A DNA stretch of 64,000 nt. Origin: Daldinia sp. FL1419 (lineage: Eukaryota > Ascomycota > Sordariomycetes > Xylariales > Hypoxylaceae). The position numbers and the translations under genes were made by a program. Shown here piece by piece: positions 58,397 through 64,000 of the stretch; within the stretch, counting starts at the first letter, position 1; every line of letters begins with the position of its first letter. The notes under the pieces are model-generated. The model did not search any database and was not told the origin of the DNA. It saw only the letters and a program-made list of their open reading frames with translations. The DNA is taken from NCBI GenBank assembly GCA_025201765.1, contig MU623389.1, positions 1 through 64,000 on the forward strand, read 5' to 3'.

Positions 58397-61300
58397 ATCG
58401 ACCTCTCGGCCCTCCCGCGCTCCTCTGGGCGATGCGACTGCTCGTATAAACAATACTCCTTCGGCACATGCATCACAAATAACCAAACCAAGTCAAGCTC
58501 AAGTTTCTCAACCAAACCCTCTAAGAGCTCATCCCACCAATTCAGTGCGTCAACATGCTGGTTCAAACGCGAGCGCACCTTCGAAGCATGACAGTTCGCA
58601 AGCACCTGTCAAGACCAATTCGCGCATACCTGTAATTCCACAAAATGCTACGAGCAAACGAAATTCTCAAGCTTCAACAGCCACGGCTACGACCTCCACT
58701 GGCGAGCGCCGTAAGACTCACATTGGCCCATGGAAACTTGGGAAGACTTTGGGTAATGGTTCAGCCGCTCGGGTCCGGCTGGTCAAGCATAATGTTACAA
58801 ACCAGCTAGCTGCCGTCAAGATCCTTTCTCGAAACGGCAATTATATGATGCAACCTGGTAGTATAGCTGCTCTCGACAAATGGGATCGCACCCGCGCAGA
58901 ATACAAGTCCGAGAATCGCATCCCATTCGTTATTGAGAGAGAAGTAGCCATTATGAAGCTAATAGATCATCCAAATATTGTGAAGCTTTACGATATCTGG
59001 GAGAACCGGTCGGAGATGTACGTGAATTTCGCTGTGCTCTGAAAGTCGTGTACTAATATTGAAAATAGTTACCTTGTGCTTGAGTATGTAGAGCAAGGAG
59101 ACCTCTATAGTTACCTTGCTAGAGCCGGCCCGCTAGCTGAGGACGAAACGATGTACTTCTTTCGGCAGATACTCGATGCTCTGGAATATGTCCACTCTTT
59201 CAACATATGCCATCGCGATCTGAAACCGGAGAACATACTCCTCACTAAAGACTACAGAATTAAAATTACCGACTTCGGTATGTCGGCTATGCATCAAGGC
59301 CCGAACCACTTGTTGAAGACGGCCTGTGGGAGCCCGCATTATGCTGCTCCCGAACTCATGAACCGCGGCTACTATCGAGGCGACAAGACAGATCTGTGGA
59401 GTCTCGGCGTTATACTATATGCTTGCATGTGTAATGTTCTTCCCTTTGAGGACGACAATGTTCATTTGCTACTGGCGAAAATTAGGAGGGGCCAGTACCA
59501 TATGCCTTCTTTCATTGGTCGTGAAGCCCGGGACCTGATTAGGAGACTTCTGACGTTAAACCCAGACGACCGCATATCCATTCAACAGATCTGGGAACAT
59601 CCTCTACTTCGTCGATATGATTACTTGGACGACCTAAATCAACCAGGACGTGCTCATAGTCTTTTGCGGGACGCTCGGTACGATCCGGTACCGGTTGAGG
59701 AACTCGATATGCAGACGCTGAGGCAGTTGAAGTCCGTGTGGCATACTTTTGACGAAAAGCAACTAGCATCCAAGCTAGTGAGCTCCGAGTAAGTTCTAAT
59801 AATGTCAAGTAGTTCTAGCTCCGCTAATGTAATGGGCAGACACAACGAATTCAAGATGTTCTATTGGCTTCTCTACGGCTATAGGGAAAAGAGACTGGAG
59901 AACTATGGTACCGAGTTAACGCATTCCGCGAGCGATTACCATCATCTACAGCCTCCTAATTGGAAGAAAAAGTACACTACACTAGATTTCCCGTCCAGAA
60001 ACGGGAGATCTATGTCACGATTCACTGTGATCTCTAACATTGCAACTGATGAGAACGGTGAGCCTCTAGAGAGGACTTCTATGGACTGTGGCGCTACCAT
60101 CCAAAGCTATGATCCGTATAAGTCTTCACGTGTTCTAGATGACGTTGTGGCTAGCCAGGCGAAGATCGTCATCCACCGCAATGGCACTACCTCTACGAGA
60201 AATTCGCAAGCCCCAAGCGTACGTAGTAGGTCAGCCAGAACCAACTCAACGTATTCACGACGTGGAATGGGCGGGGGTCACAAGAAAGCACCCCCTACTT
60301 TACGTGGCTCGCGACGGTCTCTAAATTCGATCCAAAGCGGCGAAGAGATTTCGTATAAGCGGCCCGCCTCACGTCGCAAGCGTGGGGTGGACTTTTCGCG
60401 CACGCATAGACAATTAGCCAGCCAGAGCGAAGCAGAGTGCAGTCCTATCAACGTTACGGTACACAGCTCTACATATGGTCAAATTCCTTTGACCCCGGCC
60501 GGTCTCAATAAGAAGAAGAGATTGTCTAAGGACCACAAAGGAATTCGATCAGGTAAACGATCCTCTCAAGGATCGCCGCATAAAGATGACGGCTCGTGCT
60601 GGAACGAGGAGCTGCGCCAATTTAGTAATACCATCGCCAAAGACTGCGATGACGCCTTCAACAGTACGCTCTTAAGTCAAGAGTGCCTTGGCGAACCTCC
60701 GTTTTCGGAGACTCAAACTATTTTAGCTTCTGCCAGCACTTCGGTCCCTACAGCTCAAGGATCCAGGGAGGCTGGGATTAAGGCACAGACGCGGGAATCA
60801 TGGCCACTACCGACGGCTTCTAACAGTTTAGAAATACTTGAATATACAACGCCGGGAAAATCTTGCCGGGCTCAAGGCAGTGTATCCGAGCCCTCTGGGC
60901 GAGTTGGCAAGATTGCTTCACAATTCAGCCGCCGTGAACAGCCTGATACGCCATTCGAGCAGGGAGGAGCAGAGCGTAGAGTCGTGTCAGCTCCCATCTA
61001 TTCACAGTACAGTACGCAATGGGGCAAAGACAAAATACCCTTACCAGCTATTAACGAGGGCGCGAAGGAAGATGATTCCTTTGGTGATGGTGATAGACTG
61101 CGAGTGGCTTCAGCGCCCGCCAAGTCCTCGCAGGTTCATTGTGTGCCAGCTGAAGAGGGTGCAGGCTTGGAAGATCTGGCCCAATCTGTGGACACTATAC
61201 GCCTAGTTGATTCTCCATCTCATCGGCCTCGCAAAATCGCGATCCCAGCCGCTCCTCAGAGCCTCAAGGAGCCATCGCAAGATGCGAAAGAGACTGTACA

Positions 61301-62270
61301 GTTGCGGCAAGGTCTTACCCTTCGCCAGCAGTATGTAGAGGATGAGATAAGAACACAGAACGTCCACAAGTCCAACACACCGATCATACCAGATAAACCG
61401 GATTCTACTATCACCATTAAGAAGAAGTCATCTTGGTTTAAGCGTGGCTCCAAGGAAAAATTTGAGTCATTAGGTAACTCCAGTTGGGGAAATATTGAAG
61501 CCCTCAACCACATAGAAACTAATCCGTCAGTCAACCCAGCCCAGCCGCCAGTAAAGAAGAGAAGTTTCCCCTTTGCGTTTTGGCGTGGGAACAAAGAACA
61601 GCCTCAATTCAAAGTTGAGCTCGCAGGTAAGCTTATCATTGGTAACCACCGATGCCATCATCAAAACTAATTCCAAATTTAGGTCCTGAGGCTGACGAGA
61701 CCCCTGCCCCTGAGCCTGCTCGAACGCCCAGCCGTTTGTCTCATCAGCTACAGACTAAAAAGTCGAACGATAAGTCTGGAAGCCGCATTATCGAGCCCCA
61801 GCAGAACTGGTTGGCTCGCTTGTTCCGAGTTAAGCCTGCAACTAGATATCTTTGCTTTTCTATCCCTCGCCGCCGTGTGAGACAAGAAATTGTCATTTTG
61901 CTAAAGGAGTGGCGTCGTCACGGTATGAGGGACATTGTTGTGGACAAGGAACGCAGCCTTGTTTTTGCACGAGTTGATGTTAAGAATGGTAAGTAATATA
62001 TTTCGATTATTCAAGACAAGGGCGAGAGCTAATATGAGTCTATCTGTAGATCAGGGATTGAAGGAGGCATCCTTCGCAGCGGAGATCATGACAGTTATCG
62101 AACACGGCAGACGCAACCAGCTTTGCATTGTTCGATTCACCCAGGAACGTGGGGCAGCTTCTACTTTCAACAGGGTGGTAGATACAATAGAGGACGTCTT
62201 CCTCGCGCGAGGTCTACTCATCGTCGACAAGTACAAGACTAAGATGATGGTTAAGACACTTAACTCGTAG
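58380..62270 (+). CDS. Gin4/Hsl1-type (Nim1/Cdr2-like) Ser/Thr protein kinase
   Basis: Five exons: 58380..59017, 59069..59788, 59840..61626, 61683..61988 and 62050..62270, giving 1223 residues; introns are 51-61 bp. A Ser-rich N-tail (about 1-110) precedes the kinase domain: glycine loop LGNGSAARVRLV, AVKIL lysine, HRDLKPENILL, TDFGMS, the activation segment to APELMN, then DLWSLGVILYACM. SEIYLVLEYVEQGDLYSYL is restored at intron 1 and SSEHNEFKMFYWLLYGYRE at intron 2. A long Ser/Arg/Lys-rich middle follows, and a C-terminal region (RHGMRDIVV..., NQLCIVRFTQERG..., VFLARGLLIVD) with the look of a KA1-like membrane-binding domain. Relatives act at septin collars and the cell cortex, controlling mitotic entry and cytokinesis via Wee1. 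The first in-frame ATG after an in-frame stop is used. Confidence 0.88.
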
Positions 62271-63409
62271 CATCTTGCTAAAAAAAAGAAAAAAAAAGTT
62301 TTGAGCCCTATTAGGGATATGAATACCACAGGCATCAACTGCGAGGAGTTATAGGTTACATCGGAGTTAAACCGGAAGGCCTTATTGTCCCTTGCATCCT
62401 TCACATCTGTTGACGAATAGCTCGGATGCTTTGGGAACGCATTCCTGGAATACACGGGCTGTGTGGGACCTGGATACGGCACTATTATATCATGTCAGAA
62501 CACAGAAAAACCTCCAGTCACCATCGTCACGCGTTTCTTTTCTTTTCTTTTTTTTTTCTCTTCTTCTTTTAATTCATCTTTTCTGTGTCAGATGGGGGTA
62601 GTGGTAATGCTAGTGGTAATGCTAGTGGTTATGTAAACACAGATTGCCGGCGGGACAGACTCCTTATGCTACACTACCTAGGCTGCGATACTGGTTGTAC
62701 ACAGGTACGTAACTCACCTCTTGTAGGTATTACGTGGCTCTGGGGATTGGGACAAAATCTGCTTCATAATTCCTAATTGGCGTCAGACTTCAGTCATTTG
62801 CAAGTACTGGAATGCGATCGTCTACTGGCTAATTGATTTCCGTTCTAAAATGGGCATTCATCCCCCTTTTGTTCTGTCATTGTCTTCATTAATACGTGTA
62901 CATAGTACATATTCCTTTAGGTACGTTAAGGGGTACAGAGGTACAATTCAATAGATGCGTTAATTACATTTCTATTTACACATTTCTATCTTATTTTACC
63001 GTGATCGGGTGTTTCCGGCCCGCAGTTTCATAGCAGGGCTGCAGGGGTACCTAATTAAATGGTCGAATGGAACTGGCTTACTGATTCCTCATTCGCAACG
63101 GCCCGGCAAATAAGAAACCGGAGTACTAGTTTGCGCCTGTCTGGCCTCCGGACGGGTAGAAATGGAATCTGTGGAAGCTTGCTTCAAAAATTATTGAGCG
63201 TTTTTTTCTGTATCCTTTTTTTTGCCTATCTTTTTTTTTCCCTCTTCCACAATCCCTACCTACTTGAATATAAACTATCCCTACTACGGATCTGTAAGTT
63301 TAACCGGACCTTTCACAAGATCAATCATCCCTTCTTGTACCTGTCAGCTGACGTATTGTGACCAATTGGCAGCTTCTGTCTTCCAATTGATCTTGGGGAA
63401 ACTACGAAT
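62271..63409. other. Intergenic, nothing recognised
   Basis: Purine tract AAAAAAAGAAAAAAAAG follows the kinase stop; a pyrimidine tract (T/C) lies near 62535-62570. A small GCTAGTGGTAAT repeat is present near 62604-62628. No gene is supported. The last 200 bases before 63410 are pyrimidine-rich, a likely leader for the fumarase gene. Confidence 0.5.
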
Positions 63410-64000
63410 ATGCTACGATCGGTAGGAGCGGCGGCCGGCGGCCAAGCTAGAAACTTGCTTAGACCGAGGAACAGTCCTCGGTTGCTTTGCACATGCAACA
63501 ACAACAACAACAACAACACCTCCACATCGTCCTATGTTACTACAAGATCTCTCCGCACTAGTTTCAATACCTCTAGCAAACCTACGTATTCCCTACAATT
63601 TCAAAGAAACCTACATGCGACATCCATAAGAATGGCAGCCAACACGAGAACTGAAAGCGATGCTTTTGGTGAGATCCAAGTCCCCGCCGACAAATATTGG
63701 GGAGCTCAAACTGAGCGATCCCTCTCTAATTTCCGCATCAATCAGCCCCAGGACCGAATGCCTCCTCCAATCGTCAGGGCATTCGGTATCCTGAAGGGTG
63801 CTGCGGCTACCGTCAACATGCGGTACGGACTTGGTATGCCATAAATCCTACACGGAGCGCGATACTCCCTTAGCTACACGGTGGTGGGGCATTGGCTTAC
63901 ACGTTACGATTATTTTATTACAGATGAGAAGATTGGAAAAGCTATTCAGCAAGCTGCCGCCGAGGTAGCTGATCTCAAGCTCATCGACCATTTCCCCCTC
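63410..64000 (+). CDS. FUM1: Fumarate hydratase, class II, 5' part (cut by window end)
   Basis: Exon 1 63410..63833 and exon 2 from 63924 to beyond the window (90-bp intron, GTATGC donor, TTACAG acceptor). The start of class II fumarase is clear: SDAFGEIQVPADKYWGAQTE, RSLSNFRINQPQDRMPPPIV, GILKGAAATVNMRYG, then DEKIGKAIQQAAAEVADLKL. The enzyme hydrates fumarate to malate in the TCA cycle. The first 74 residues form a long Arg/Ser-rich presequence with a poly-Asn run from a CAACAA repeat (63496-63517). MAANTRTESD at 63632 is a second start suited to a cytosolic form. The active-site Ser loop lies outside the window. Confidence 0.93.

Overview
This is nuclear DNA of a filamentous ascomycete, most likely a Sordariomycete. 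The evidence is short introns (44-230 bp) with GTAAGT/GTACGT donors and CTAAC branch points, single-copy genes of clear fungal type, and AT-saturated blocks of decayed retrotransposons with the strand-biased G-to-A / C-to-T signature of repeat-induced point mutation (RIP). The species cannot be named from sequence alone. All multi-exon models below were built by hand from splice signals plus reading-frame and family continuity.

Layout. (1) 1-3440: an AT-rich block. Its first 2.87 kb is the 3' part of a plus-strand Ty1/Copia element (RT, RNase H, polyprotein C-terminus, 3' LTR), riddled with stops but free of indels over about 1.35 kb. (2) 5-18 kb: a small-subunit serine palmitoyltransferase-like gene, an acyl-CoA synthetase with a previously hidden 5' exon, an OCH1-like mannosyltransferase, a small coiled-coil protein and a fungal-specific transcription-factor-domain protein, with long intergenic regions. 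(3) 22.5-28.2 kb: an Elf1/New1-type ABC-F ATPase, tRNA-Thr(AGU) and a GT25-like glycosyltransferase. (4) 28.5-33.1 kb: a TauD-like dioxygenase divergent from a UNC-93-like transporter, then a CmcJ/NvfI-family oxidoreductase; this is a possible small catabolic or biosynthetic group. (5) 33.7-43 kb: an ArsB/NhaD-type ion transporter, a conserved multi-pass membrane protein with a 5-nt microexon, and histidyl-tRNA synthetase with mitochondrial and cytosolic start codons. (6) 43.7-50.6 kb: a complete but dead minus-strand Copia element with 152-bp LTRs and a GGATC target duplication, further repeats, then an assembly gap and a 7-bp satellite. (7) 50.8-64 kb: an MSC7-type membrane aldehyde dehydrogenase, SMC5, a Gin4/Hsl1-type kinase with a C-terminal KA1-like region, and the 5' part of fumarase.

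The coding genes are mostly housekeeping: lipid metabolism, glycosylation, translation, chromosome maintenance, morphogenesis and the TCA cycle. Accessory character is confined to the 28-33 kb trio and the two RIP-like blocks. Intergenic DNA is marked by a dispersed TACCTAGGTA / TAGGTAGG motif family. I found no clear undescribed molecular system; the most notable items are the microexon, the palindrome family, the strand-biased Copia relics, the out-of-frame dioxygenase splice junction and the satellite abutting a start codon.
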